64,000 nt of DNA from Fen-671 sp963794745 (GTDB taxonomy: Bacteria > Actinomycetota > Acidimicrobiia > Acidimicrobiales > Palsa-688), in contig CAWCEZ010000006.1 of NCBI GenBank assembly GCA_963794745.1, forward strand, positions 62,001 through 126,000, read 5' to 3'. Shown here piece after piece: positions 16,912 through 26,839 of this stretch. The translations under genes were made by a program, and so were the position numbers. Under the pieces are notes generated by a model. It worked only from the letters and a program-made list of their open reading frames with translations. It had not been told where the DNA came from and did no database searches. Each line of letters opens with the position of its first letter. Positions within the stretch are counted from its first letter, which is position 1.

Positions 16912-18284
16912 CTAGTTCCCGAGGTAGTCACGCAATTGACTACTGCGAAGGGGCTGCCGCAGCTTCGCCAGGCTTTTGGACTCGATCTGGCGGACACGTT
17001 CGCGCGTTACCCCGAAGGCCTTACCGACCTCTTCAAGGGTGTGCGCTTGGCCGTCCTCGAGGCCAAAGCGCAGGCAGCACAACTTTTCGTTCCCTCTCCG
17101 AGAGGTCGGCCAGCACGCTACGGACTGCGTCGGCCAGCATTGCCCGCGCCGCCGCGTCGCCCGGCGCCAGTGCCCCCTCGTCCTCCAAGATGTCCGAGAG
17201 GTTGAAGTCGTCCTCCCCCAAAGGTTGCTCCAGAGAAATGGTGTCCTGGCTGATCCGCAGGATTTCGCGGACACGGTCCGGGCTCATCTCGGCAGACTTT
17301 GCGACCTCGTCGATCGTCGGCTCCCGGCCAGTCTCTTGCAGGAGGCTCCGCTGGGCTCGCACAACGGCATTTATGTTGTCGACCATGTGCACCGGGATCC
17401 GGATGGTCCTCGCCTGGTCGGCAATAGCCCTACTGATTGCTTGACGGATCCACCAGGTTGCGTATGTCGAAAACTTGAAGCCCTTGGTGTAGTCGAACTT
17501 CTCGACAGCTCGCATCAGCCCCAGGTTGCCTTCCTGGATCAAGTCGAGGAACGAAAGCCCACGGTTGCGGTACCACTTCGCCACCGACACGACCAAGCGA
17601 AGGTTGGCCTCCACAAGGACATGACGAGCGACCATCCCCTCAGCGCGAAGGCCCTCGTCGAGGGCGCGTTGCTTATCGACGACCCGTTGCGTCTTCAGCG
17701 CGCGGCGCCGGTGCTTCCTCGATTTCTTCAAGCCGGTCGAGCCGGGCTGCGGCCGCGACACCCCGCTCCACGCATTGCGCCAGGGCCACCTCTTGTTCCG
17801 CCGAGAGGAGCCTCACATTGCCGATTTCTTTCAGGTAGGCGCGCACCGAGTCGGAACTGCCTGTACTGGCAACCCCGATATCGAGCTCGAGGCCGGCAAC
17901 GGTCACCCGCTTGCCGCTGCGGAAAGGGTCGCGGGCCTTCTTTTGCAACAGCCCGTAGACGCTCTCGGCGCGAGGGCTGCCCGCCTCGCCATCGATCTCG
18001 CCTTCGGGGGCTTCGCCGGGAGGGATCTCCTTTGCCACGGCGACAACTTCGGAAGCAAGCTCGTGGAGACCTTCGTCAGAAAGCAGCTCGCCTGCCTCGC
18101 GCCATTCGATGCCCTCGGCCCTGACCCTGCCGATCACAAGCGAGATCAGCTCGGGGCGAAGCTCGACGCCCTCGAGTACCGCAATAACGTCGTCGGGGGT
18201 TAGGAACCCGCGCTCTCGACCGACCATCAATAGGGCGATGAAATCGGCAGTGGCCTCGCCCGAGGCTGTGAACGGCGCTCTCAC
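16912..18284 (-). CDS. rpoD: Primary RNA polymerase sigma factor (RpoD/SigA), two apparent frameshifts
   Basis: The housekeeping sigma-70 factor, at the end of the glyS-dnaG-rpoD block. The N-terminal frame (18284 to about 17700) has a region 1.1-like helix set and region 1.2 VRAYLKEIGNVRLLSAEQEV. The central frame (about 17700 to 17090) has ANLRLVVSVAKWYRNRGLSF, LDLIQEGNLGLMRAVEKFDY and FSTYATWWIRQAISRAIADQ (regions 2.1-2.4), then region 3. The last frame has CLRFGLEDGQAHTLEEVG and VTRERVRQIESKSLAKLR (regions 4.1-4.2). Shifts lie near 17700, between EEAPAPR and ALKTQRVVDKQ, and near 17090, within RKVV/CLRFGL. A broken primary sigma factor would be lethal, so I read both as sequence errors. 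The GTG start shares one base with the dnaG stop. Confidence 0.9.
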
Positions 18285-20130
18285 TAGTGGTCCGTAGCCT
18301 CCCCTTTTTGGGCAGCAGGGCTCACCGGCATGCTAGGACTTCCCAACAACAAAGCTAGCAAGTGACGCTCAGCACTGGCCAAGCGCGTCGCATAGTCGTG
18401 GCCCGGCTCGACCGAGCGCATCGCCTCGAGGGCGTGGCGCAAGCTCGCGGAGCGCCCCGCGAGTTCACTGTGGCTCCGCTCGGGCGTGCTGCTGCGGGCC
18501 TCCCGGCGCAGCTCGGCAAGCTCACGCGCGGCTGCTTGGGCAATGAGTTGGCCGAGGACATCATCCGCGTCCTCCTGAGTGTCCTCGACGGCGAGCTGAC
18601 CAAGCAGGTCGGCGACTTCGGGAGATGCCGCTTCGATCGCCTCGTGGAGGGTCATGGCAGAAGCGAGCTCGGCGTAAACCGCCCCGGCAAGGGCTGAACT
18701 GAAAAGAGCTATGTCGAGACGGCCCTCAATTTTGTCGGGGTGGTGGACAGCGAGCCGCAAAGCCTCGAGCTCAGGGCGCGGCAGCGAGGGAGGCTTCGGC
18801 TTGGGAGCGGCCGCGACAACCGCCCCATTCGGACGATCGCCATTTTTAGACGGGCCCTGGTGCGACAGCGCGCGCAACTGCTCGGGCCTGAGGTGGCAGC
18901 GGTCGGAAACTTGCATCAGGTACTGGTCCCTGACAAGGGAGTCAGGGTGCTCGGATATCAGCGCCAAGCCCGCCTCGGCCGCGCGCGCGCCCGGCCCTCG
19001 GGGTTGCTCAGGTCGGCCGTCGCGAATAGCCGTTCGAGGCGGAAACCTAAGAAAGGTTTGGCCTCTGCGACGACTTGGCGCAGGTGTTCAGGGTCTTTCT
19101 TGGCGAGGTCGGCTGGGTCCGTCCCAGGGGGGAAGGCCACCACCGAAATTCCAGCCTCAAAACGACGCTCCCAATCGTAAAAGTGCTCCGCGGCACCCTG
19201 GCCGGCGGAGTCGGCGTCGTAGGCAAGCACGATCCGGCGAGAAAAGCCCGTCAGTAGCCGGACATGGCCGTCGGCAAGCGCTGTGCCGCAGGTTGCGACG
19301 GCTTCGGTAATACCGGCCCGGTGCAGGCCGATCACGTCGGTGTAGCCCTCACAGACCACGACGCGTCCCCGCTCGACGATTGCACCCTTGGCCCAGTTGA
19401 GGCCGTAGAGGACCCTGCTCTTGTCGTAGAGGGCAGTCGCTGAGGTGTTCTTGTACTTGGGGCCACTGCCGCCCGGCAGCACACGGCCGCCCAAGCCGAC
19501 GGGGCGCCCGGCGATGTCAAAGATCGGGAACAGTACCCGCTCACGGAACGAGTCGTTCAGGCGGCCCGACTGGTTGCGATATGCGAGGCCGGCCTCGACC
19601 AGCAGGTCCGTACTAACCCCCACCTCGCGCACGAGGGCGTCCCAGCCCGCCGGTGCCCAACCCAGCCGAAAGTGCTTGACCGTGTCGCTGGCGTAGCCAC
19701 GGTCACGAAGGTACCTGCGCGCTCCCCCGGCATCCTTCGCGACGAGAAGCCTCTGGTGGTACCACTCGACGGCGCGCTCCATCGCCTCGCTGAGCGCCGC
19801 GGAACGCTTGGCCGCGGGGCCGGAGTGCTCGGCCGTGTCGTAGCGCAGGGCTATCCCTGCGCGCGACGCCAGTGATTCGACCGCAGTTACGAAGTCGAGG
19901 TGTTCGGTCTCACGAAGGAAACTGATGGCGTCGCCATGCGCCTGGCAACCGAAGCAGTAGTACCGGCCCAGCTCGGAGTTCACCGAGAACGAACCTGTCT
20001 TTTCCGAGTGGAACGGGCACAGGCCTATCCAGCGGGTGCCAACCCGGCGCAGAGCGACGTGCTCGGAGATCAGAGCAACCAGGTCCGTGGCGGACCTGGT
20101 CCGTTCGACGTCTTCGGCGACAATACCCAC
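18284..20130 (-). CDS. dnaG: DNA primase DnaG, one apparent frameshift
   Basis: Makes RNA primers for replication. From a GTG at 20128-20130 the protein has the zinc-binding domain (CPFHSEKTGSFSVN and YYCFGCQAHGDAISF), the RNA polymerase core with GRPVGLGGRVLPG, and the TOPRIM elements VVCEGYTDVIGLH and VLAYDADSAGQGAAE. Near 18980 the frame shifts inside a GCGCGCGC run: NPEGRARA continues in another frame as AEAGLALISEHPDSLVRDQY. The C-terminal helicase-binding region then runs to TAG at 18284-18286. The corrected length is about 615 residues, normal for actinobacteria. It lies between glyS and rpoD in the classic macromolecular synthesis order. Confidence 0.92.
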
Positions 20131-20174
20131 GAGGAAAGACTAAGGCCCCCTGAGCGGGACGGGAGCGGCGCTGC

Positions 20175-21496
20175 TCACCAAGCGAGCCGTGAGTTGACCG
20201 TTTCCACTAGCCGGTCGATCGGCACGCGCTCCTGGGCGGTCGAGTCACGGTCGCGTATCGTGACCGCCTTGTCCTCGAGGGAATCGAAATCGACCGTCAC
20301 GCACAGCGGGGTGCCGATCTCGTCCTGGCGGCGGTAGCGCCGCCCGATGGCCCGGGTGATGTCGTAGTCGCACATCGCCACTGGCTGGAGGAGTTGCAGG
20401 ACCTCCTGGGAAAGCGGCAACAGAGTGTCCTTTTTGGACAGCGGGAGGACGGCGACCTGATAGGGAGCGATGCGCGGGTGCAGGCGCAGCAGCGTCCGCT
20501 CCTCGCCGGCCACCTCGTCAGTGGTGTAGGCGGCGAGCAGGAACGCCATCATCGTGCGGGCGACGCCCGCGGCAGGCTCGATCACATAAGGCACGTAGCG
20601 CTCGCCGGTGCTGGAGTCGAAATACTCGAGCACCTGGCCGCTGGCTGCGGAATGAGCCTTGAGGTCGAAGTCTGTCCGGTTGGCAATGCCCTCGAGCTCG
20701 CCCCAGCCCCACGGGAACGCGAATTCGACGTCGGCCGTCCCCGCCGAATAATGGGAGAGTTCTTCTTTGCTGTGATGGCGCAGGCGGAGCATTTCGCCGC
20801 GGTATGCCTAGGCGTACGTACCACTCGAAGCGCTCGTTGCACCAGTACTCGAACCATCGCTGCGCATCGTCGGGCGGGACGTAGTACTCGAGCTCCATCT
20901 GCTCGAACTCTCTCGTGCGGAAAACGAAGTTACCGGGAGTGATCTCGTTACGGAACGACTTTCCCACCTGCGCCGTGCCGAAAGGAGGCTTCAGGTGCTC
21001 CGTCTGCAGCACATTGGCAAAATTGACGAAATGGCCCTGCGCCGTTTCCGGGCGAAGATAGGCCACGGCACCGTCGTCTTCGACCGGGCCCACGAATGTC
21101 TTGAACATGAGGTTGAAAGGCCTCGCGTCGGTGAAGTCGGTGCCCCCGCAATTGGGGCACTTCAGCTTGCTGCCGTCTTCGGTCGTAGGCAGTTGGTCCG
21201 CCCGCCAGCGCTGCTTGCACGTGCGGCAGTCGACGAGCGGGTCGGTGAAATTCTTGAGGTGGCCAGAGGCTTCCCAAATCTTCGGGCTCGAAAGGATGGA
21301 CAGCGTCCAAGCCGACTACTTCGGAGCGGAGCTGGACCATCGAACGCCACCATGCGTCTTTCACGTTGCGGGCCAGTAGCACTCCGAGGGGGCCGTAGTC
21401 GTAGGTCGAGCGGAACCCGCCGTAAATCTCGGCGGACGGGAACACGAAACCCCGTGCCTTGCACAGACGGACCAGTTCTTCCATGGAAACGGGCAT
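20175..21496 (-). CDS. glyS: Glycyl-tRNA synthetase (dimeric type), two apparent frameshifts
   Basis: Class II aminoacyl-tRNA synthetase charging tRNA-Gly, of the single-polypeptide alpha2 type. Frame one (21496 to about 21300) reads MPVSMEELVRLCKARGFVFP and STYDYGPLGVLLARNVKDAW. Frame two (about 21300 to 20805) carries WEASGHLKNFTDPLVDCRTC, a CPNCGG zinc element, YLRPETAQGHFVNFANV and VGKSFRNEITPGNFVFRTRE (motif 2 region). Frame three (to 20175) carries HYSAGTADVEFAFPWGWGEL and the anticodon-binding domain with YQVAVLPLSKK and IGRRYRRQDEIGTPLCVTVD. Both shifts interrupt strongly conserved sequence and so look like assembly indels. Next to recO and dnaG, as in other actinobacteria. Confidence 0.92.
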
Positions 21497-21603
21497 GTGG
21501 AAAGGCTAGTGGGCCCGTCGCCGGCGGCGGGCTCGATATACCGGCTCGATATGGCCGGCCCCATACGGCCGGCCCCATATGGCAGCCCGTCACTCGCGGA
21601 CTG

Positions 21604-22329
21604 CTAGCTGCGCTCCAGGATATGAAGAGCGCGCAGGTTCCTTTCGAGGTGCCGTTCGAGCGACGCGGTCGCAAGGCTGGCAACCTCGCCCGTCGTGGCG
21701 CTCGCAGGCATTTGGAGCGCCCTGGTCAATTGCCCGCCGAGGATCCAGCTCAACAGCTCCAGGGCGGCGGGGCTAAGAGGGTGGCCTCGCCTGCAATCCC
21801 GGCAGAGCGCACCCCCCTCGGAGATGTCGAAAGCCACGAGCGGCGTCGCCGGCGGGCTCGAGCCACAGCTCGCGCAGCAGTCGATTATCGGGCCGGCACC
21901 GTCGAGGGACAGCAATTTCCAGTAGAACGCGGCCACCACGAGGGGGCCGGGTTGGCTGGCCAAGGTGCGCAACGCCCCCACCAGCATGCGGTAAAGGGCG
22001 CTCGATGGCTCTCGCTCCTGGGCCACCTGCTCGGTGGCCTCCGCCATGGCCAGGCCCTGCGCGAGGCACGTGAGGTCCTCGTGCAGCAAGCGCCACGGTT
22101 CGATCGTCTCGGCCTGGCTCACGATGTCGAGCTCACGGCCCTCGTACATCAGTAGGTCGACATGGCTCAACGGTTCGAGCCGCCCGCCGATGCGGCTCTT
22201 GGTGCGGCGGATCCCCTTCACGACCGCCCGCACTTTGCCGTGACCGGCCGTGACGAGCACCAGGACACGGTCTGCTTCTCCGAGCTTGTACGTCCTCAGC
22301 ACTACGCCTCGGTCACGGTATAGCGACAT
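21604..22329 (-). CDS. recO: DNA repair protein RecO
   Basis: A 241-residue recombination mediator that loads RecA at single-strand gaps together with RecR. The N-terminal OB fold starts MSLYRDRGVVLRTYKLGEAD and contains GKVRAVVKGIRRTKSRIGGR. The helical C-terminal domain carries a zinc-finger-like pair, CCASCG and CRDCRRG, about 25 residues apart. Length and motif order are normal for the family. Its neighbours uppS, era and glyS are the usual actinobacterial context. The ATG is at 22327-22329. Confidence 0.92.
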   Translation of the reverse strand: MSLYRDRGVVLRTYKLGEADRVLVLVTAGHGKVRAVVKGIRRTKSRIGGRLEPLSHVDLLMYEGRELDIVSQAETIEPWRLLHEDLTCLAQGLAMAEATEQVAQEREPSSALYRMLVGALRTLASQPGPLVVAAFYWKLLSLDGAGPIIDCCASCGSSPPATPLVAFDISEGGALCRDCRRGHPLSPAALELLSWILGGQLTRALQMPASATTGEVASLATASLERHLERNLRALHILERS

Positions 22330-22437
22330 GATTGTAATTATCTTCCCACGCCTGCACTTGCTAGGTGACGGGTAATGCAGGTCCGCCTCCCGTGGCTGCT
22401 CAGGAGGGTCGGGGCAGGCCGGGATTGGCGGGCCGGT

Positions 22438-23187
22438 TCAGGCGGGCAGGCCGTCCTGGTCGCGTTGCTCGCCGGTGCGCCCGAAGCGGCGCTCCCGTTG
22501 CTGGTACTCGCGTACCGCTTCACGCAGGTTCTCCCGGCGGAAATCGGGCCATAGGACATCCAGGAAGACGAGCTCGCTGTAGGCGATCTCCCACAGGAGG
22601 AAGTTCGAGATCCGGTACTCCCCAGAAGTCCTGATGAACAGGTCGGGGTCCGGCATGTCCGCTAGGTAGAGGTGCTTCCTCAACTCACGCTCGTCGATCT
22701 TGGAAGGCTTCACCCCGAGAGCGACCAGCTCGCGCACAGCGTCCACGATCTCAGCACGCCCGCCGTAGTTAAACGCCACGGTCAACGTGGTGTTGTTATT
22801 GTGCCTGGTCAGCTCCGTCGCCTCGTCCATACGCCGGACGATGGACTTCGGCACACGCCAGTCACGCCGGCCCGCGAAACGTATCCGTACCCCAAGGCTG
22901 TGGAACTCGTCGCGCCGGCGGGTCAACAAGTCGTCGGCGATGATGCTCAACAGGAAGCGGACCTCGTCCTGCGGGCGGCGCCAGTTCTCGGTCGAAAAAG
23001 CGTAAACCGTGAACCACTCGATCCCGAGCTCGAGGGCGCCCTTGACCGCGTCCAGCAGGGCCTCCTCGCCGGCGCGGTGGCCTTCAGTGCGGGGCAGGCC
23101 ACGTTTTGCGGCCCAACGACCGTTGCCGTCCATGACACATGCCACGTGGCGGGGCATGCGCTTGGGGTCGAGGTCGTCCAGGTCCAT
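22438..23187 (-). CDS. uppS: Polyprenyl diphosphate synthase (cis-isoprenyl transferase)
   Basis: Condenses isopentenyl diphosphate onto an allylic primer in cis to make the polyprenyl carrier for cell wall synthesis. The 249-residue protein shows all family regions: HVACVMDGNGRWAAKRGLPR with the catalytic Asp, GHRAGEEAL, VYAFSTENWRRPQDEV, the NYGGRAEIVDAVREL segment, and PDPDLFIRTSGEYRISNFLL with the Arg/Ser diphosphate site. The C-terminus is rich in Arg/Gln. It sits between recO and a conserved unknown gene, in the order common in actinobacteria. Chain length specificity (C50 or C55) cannot be read directly. Confidence 0.93.
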   Translation of the reverse strand: MDLDDLDPKRMPRHVACVMDGNGRWAAKRGLPRTEGHRAGEEALLDAVKGALELGIEWFTVYAFSTENWRRPQDEVRFLLSIIADDLLTRRRDEFHSLGVRIRFAGRRDWRVPKSIVRRMDEATELTRHNNNTTLTVAFNYGGRAEIVDAVRELVALGVKPSKIDERELRKHLYLADMPDPDLFIRTSGEYRISNFLLWEIAYSELVFLDVLWPDFRRENLREAVREYQQRERRFGRTGEQRDQDGLPA

Positions 23188-23240
23188 GCAGGAAAGCTAG
23201 TTCCCCGGCGGCCGTGGAGCCATCGACGCCGGCTGCAGGC

Positions 23241-23898
23241 TCACTGCCGCCGGTCCTCGATCTCCCAGGCATGGTCGAGCACATGCCAGATGAGGCGCCT
23301 CGCCGCGTACCGCGGTGGCCAAGGATCCCGGGCCCCTGGCAGCGACTTCCCAGACCGGCACTGTTGCAAGATCGCCGTCCTGTTCGCGATCACGATGTCG
23401 CGGTCGCCTGGAGCTGGCACGGGTAGCTTCAAGCCAACTTTGCGCCCGTACATCTGCTCGGCTGCCGCCACGTGGCCCACCACGGCGTCCCTGTCCCGGC
23501 CACCGCCTCGCGGGCCCTTGCGCAGCTCCGCAGGTGCTCCTTTCGCGACAGCGTCGAGGAACTCCCAGCTCGCAGACAAAAGAGCGGCCGCACGAGATGC
23601 TTCGTCGGCGCCAACGTCGCCCTGGTCAGATGCGAACACCGCCGTCGGCACCCCGAAGTCGGCCCCTCCCGAACGGGTTCGGGACGCGTTCAGCGACAAC
23701 CCACCTCTGAGCGTCAGTGAGGTCGAAATTGACCTTGGCGCGCGCTGCGACGGGCGAATACCGCGGAACATAAGAAGTCAGGGCGGCTAGTGCCGCATCT
23801 TCAGTCTTGCCCGAGCGAGCCAGTCCCGGCCACTCCAAGCTGCAGGCGAAGGCGCGCTTGTTGCCGGTCTCGATGTAAACCCTGCTCCCAGCGCTCAT
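23241..23898 (-). CDS. Conserved protein with DinB-like C-terminal region, one apparent frameshift
   Basis: Two frames together match a family common in actinobacteria. The N-terminal part (23898 to about 23660) reads RVYIETGNKRAFACSLEWPG and YVPRYSPVAARAKVNFDLTD, a HicB-like small beta domain. The C-terminal part (about 23660 to 23241) reads ELRKGPRGGGRDRDAVVGHV, AAEQMYGRKVG and RRLIWHVLDHAWEIEDR, which resembles DinB/YfiT-type four-helix proteins with a conserved C-terminal His. The shift lies around 23650 in a run of Cs and Gs. Function is unknown; a thiol- or metal-dependent transferase role is a guess from DinB-like relatives. The start at 23898 is two bases from the era stop. Confidence 0.65.
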
Positions 23899-23899
23899 G

Positions 23900-24799
23900 T
23901 CACAGGCCTAGCTGTTTCAACATCTCCGGTCGCTGCTGCCAGTCACGAGCCACATGCACTGACAATTCGATGTAGGCGCCGGGCGGCAGTTGGGCGCGCA
24001 CCGCGGAGCCGACCTTCTTCAGCACCGCTCCCCCTTGGCCGATGACGATCCCTTTTTGGGAGTCTCTCTCGACAAGGATCTCGCAGCGGACGTACGGCCA
24101 CTCCCATTCGGTAACACGGCAGGCGATGCTGTAGGGCAGCTCATCGTGGGTGATCGCTAAGAGCTGCTCACGGACCAGCTCGGCAACCCACTCCTGTTCT
24201 TCTGTGCCCCCGGCCGTCCCGGACGCCTTGTCACCGGCAACCTCGTCGGGGTACAGCGCAGGGCCTTCGGGCATACGGCTCATCAGCGCCTTCACCAAGT
24301 CGTCAACGCCCGCGCCGGTGCGCGCGGAGACCGCGAAGTACTCCTCGAAACCCCACTCGGACAAGGCTTGTAACTGGCGCATCACGGCCACCCTCGACAC
24401 GCCGTCCACCTTGTTGAGCACGCAGATGTCCCGAGCACCAACTTCGTCAGCTACGAAGCGGTCACCGCGACCCAAGCCGGCCTTACCGTCGATTACGAAC
24501 ACGACCAGGTCGACGCCGGTAACAGCCCCGAGGGCGGTGCGGTTGAGCTGGCGGCCAAGAAGCGTCCGCGGCTTGTGCAACCCGGGCGTGTCGACAAAGA
24601 CCAGCTGGCCCTCATCGAGGCTCAGCACGCCCCGCACGGCGTTCCTGGTCGTTTGCGGTTTGTCCGAAACGATCGACACTTTCTGGCCCACGATCGTATT
24701 TACAAGCGTCGACTTGCCGACATTGGCCCTGCCTGCGACCGCAACGATGCCGGAGCGAAAAGCCGGGGCCGTGCGGTGGACCGTCCCGGGACCGCTCAA
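23900..24799 (-). CDS. era: GTPase Era
   Basis: Ribosome-assembly GTPase binding the 3' end of 16S rRNA. G1 is AGRANVGKSTLVN, G2 lies in the KPQTTRNAV segment, G3 is DTPGLH and G4 is NKVD. The C-terminal KH domain has the signature RCEILVERDSQKGIVIGQGG. At 299 residues it is of normal length, with the usual insertion between the G and KH domains enriched in Gly/Glu. The start overlaps the corC stop by four bases. It belongs to the phoH-ybeY-corC-era block, which is conserved through actinobacteria. Confidence 0.95.
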   Translation of the reverse strand: MSGPGTVHRTAPAFRSGIVAVAGRANVGKSTLVNTIVGQKVSIVSDKPQTTRNAVRGVLSLDEGQLVFVDTPGLHKPRTLLGRQLNRTALGAVTGVDLVVFVIDGKAGLGRGDRFVADEVGARDICVLNKVDGVSRVAVMRQLQALSEWGFEEYFAVSARTGAGVDDLVKALMSRMPEGPALYPDEVAGDKASGTAGGTEEQEWVAELVREQLLAITHDELPYSIACRVTEWEWPYVRCEILVERDSQKGIVIGQGGAVLKKVGSAVRAQLPPGAYIELSVHVARDWQQRPEMLKQLGL

Positions 24800-25324
24800 G
24801 GCTGTTCTTCGGCTCCGTCGGGGGTGGGAGGTCCAGCCTCGCCGGCTCCCTCGGGGACGCTCACGCCGATAAGTACCCGGGCGATCCGCCGGCCGTCGAC
24901 TTTCTGGGCTACGAGCCTATGACCATCGAAGTCGGCCGCTTCACCCTCCTCGGGCACATGGCCCAAGAGGTGATAAAGAAACCCGCCGACCGTGTCCCAG
25001 TCACCTTCGGGAAGCTCGTCGCCGATGAGCTCGTTGACCTCGTCGATCGAGAGGCTCCCGTCGACTTGGACCTGGCCGTCGTCCAAATGCTCCACCCGCG
25101 GCCGCTCGACGTCGTACTCGTCAGAAATCTCCCCGACTAGCTCCTCGAGGACATCTTCGAGGGTGATCAAGCCCGCCGTCCCGCCATACTCGTCCACGAC
25201 GATCGCGAGGTGCTGCTTGCCGGCCTGCATCTCGCGCATCACCTCGGCGACCCGCTTGCTTTCAGGAACGAACTGCGCCTGGCGCATGAAGGTCGTGACA
25301 GGCTTGTCCGCCTTTCCATCGCGC
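24796..25324 (-). CDS. corC: CorC/HlyC protein, C-terminal part (second CBS and transporter-associated domain)
   Basis: This frame carries the second half of the CNNM/CorC-type protein: RQAQFVPESKRVAEVMREMQ, then AIVVDEYGGTAGLITLEDVL, the hallmark of the second CBS domain, and the CorC_HlyC domain with DGQVQVDGSLSIDEVNELIG and GDWDTVGGFLYHLLGHVPEE. The upstream frame ends with TGA at 25325 right after YVKDMMRG, where relatives continue without break, and the codons RDGKADKPVTTFMRQ lie in the present frame. A one-base indel near 25325 therefore splits the gene. Family members are implicated in Mg2+/Co2+ efflux or in membrane metal sensing. Confidence 0.82.
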
Positions 25325-26833
25325 TCAGCCGCGCATCATGTCTTTCACGTAGACCACGCCGACGATGTCGTCAATGCCGTTGCCATAAACCGGCACGCGG
25401 CTAAAACCCGCCGATGAGGCAATGTCCGCGGCGTGGCCAACTGTTGCGTCAGCACTGACGGTGACCATGTCTGGTCTTGGCACCATCACCTCGCGGGCGA
25501 CCGTGTCGCCGAAGTCGATGATCGAATGGATCAATTTGCGTTCTTCGCGTTCGATCACCTCCTCGTCAGCAGCCGTGTCCGCCATCGCGAGGAGCTCCTC
25601 TTCTGTGACGTAAGGGCCCCTCTTTAGCCCTTTGCCCGGCAGGAAGGAATTCGCGACCTTTATGAGGCCCCAAGTAGCCCAGCGCAACGGGGGGAAATGG
25701 ACAACCGCTAGGAGAAAGGGGGCCATTGAAAGCGCGACCCGCTCTGAGTGCTGGACTGCATAAATCTTGGGGGCCAGCTCCGCGAAAACAAATATGACGA
25801 TGACCTCGAACACGGTTGCTATCAGGACCCCGAGCGGTCCTACAACATGGTCAGCGACGACACCGACGAGCGTGGCAGCCACGAGCGTGCATATTTCGAG
25901 GGTAAAAAGGATGACCGGGATGTTGCTCTCCGGGTGCTCGACCAGTTTCAGCAAGGACGTGGCGCCACGTTTGTGCTCTTCGACCATAGAAATTGCCTTG
26001 ACCCGTGACATCCGGGTCATTGCGGTCTCTGACATTGCAAAAAGGGCCGACAGGGCAATGAGAATTACCACGGCACCAACGATGACGGCGTCGGCGTCAG
26101 AGAAATGGGAGCTGGACGCGTGCGTAGCGGCGAGCATCTGCCTAGCCGCTCCCGCCGCTGCCGTCCTTGCCGGGCTGAGGCCCGTCGGCAGGGCGGCCCC
26201 CATTTGAAGGAGCGTTCCCCTCGCTTGCAGGAGCCGCCTCGCCAGTACCCGGTGCCCCGATACCCGGCGAAGTCTGTCCGGCTTCGTTCCCCGCCTCGGC
26301 CCAGCCGACCTTGCGGCCCACGTCTCCGCGCGGATCTCAGCGTAATGCCGGCCCAGCAGTTCTCTCTCTTTGGCTTCCATTTCCTCGGCCTCGTCGTCCT
26401 CCTGGTGGTCCATACCCATGAGGTGAAGAAGCCCATGGACGACGAGCAATGCAACTTCGTCGTCGTAGTTGCCGGCATGCTCGGGGGCGTTCCTGAAGGC
26501 CACAGCTGGGCAGATGACTATGTCACCGAGCAGCACCGGGACGTCCTCCGGCTCAGACGGCATGCCCGGCCCAGTCCCACCCGAATCGGGCGAGCGCCCA
26601 CTTTCAACCGGTTCTTCATCTATCGGGAATGCCAGGACGTCGGTGGGGCCGTCCTTGCCAAGGAACCTGCTGTTGAGCTCAGCGATCGCCGGCTCGTCCA
26701 CAAAGAGGACCGACAGTTCTGCGTCGCCGGAAAGACCCTCCTCCTGCAGGATGGCCTCGGCGAGGTGCACCCAACGCAAAGTATCGACCGGATGGTCGTT
26801 TTGTTCGTCCGCGGCGAATACCTCGACGGCCAT
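25325..26833 (-). CDS. ybeY: YbeY endoribonuclease read in frame with CorC/HlyC N-terminal part
   Basis: One continuous 502-codon frame covers two usually separate genes. Residues 1-167 are YbeY, the zinc-dependent rRNA-maturation endoribonuclease, with HGLLHLMGMDHQEDDEAEEM holding the three metal-binding His. Residues about 233-500 are the CorC N-terminal part: the DUF21/CNNM membrane domain (VILIALSALFAMSETAMTRM), then TEEELLAMADTAADEEVIEREE and the first CBS domain (VMVPRPDMVTVSADATVGHA). The linker, about residues 168-232, is Arg/Ala-rich and unlike either family. Separate translation of corC from the ATG at 26137 (MLAATHASS) is possible, and an indel could have joined two overlapping genes. 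The YbeY start is GTG or ATG near 26833, six bases from the phoH stop. Confidence 0.82.
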   Translation of the reverse strand: MAVEVFAADEQNDHPVDTLRWVHLAEAILQEEGLSGDAELSVLFVDEPAIAELNSRFLGKDGPTDVLAFPIDEEPVESGRSPDSGGTGPGMPSEPEDVPVLLGDIVICPAVAFRNAPEHAGNYDDEVALLVVHGLLHLMGMDHQEDDEAEEMEAKERELLGRHYAEIRAETWAARSAGPRRGTKPDRLRRVSGHRVLARRLLQARGTLLQMGAALPTGLSPARTAAAGAARQMLAATHASSSHFSDADAVIVGAVVILIALSALFAMSETAMTRMSRVKAISMVEEHKRGATSLLKLVEHPESNIPVILFTLEICTLVAATLVGVVADHVVGPLGVLIATVFEVIVIFVFAELAPKIYAVQHSERVALSMAPFLLAVVHFPPLRWATWGLIKVANSFLPGKGLKRGPYVTEEELLAMADTAADEEVIEREERKLIHSIIDFGDTVAREVMVPRPDMVTVSADATVGHAADIASSAGFSRVPVYGNGIDDIVGVVYVKDMMRG

Positions 26834-26839
26834 TCCTAC

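Noticed and set aside
15513..17444. A 643-codon open frame on the plus strand opposite the secreted repeat protein, tRNA-Asn and rpoD
   Set aside because: It has Pro/Ser/Arg composition typical of antisense GC-rich sequence, no family resemblance, and crosses a tRNA and the conserved rpoD end.
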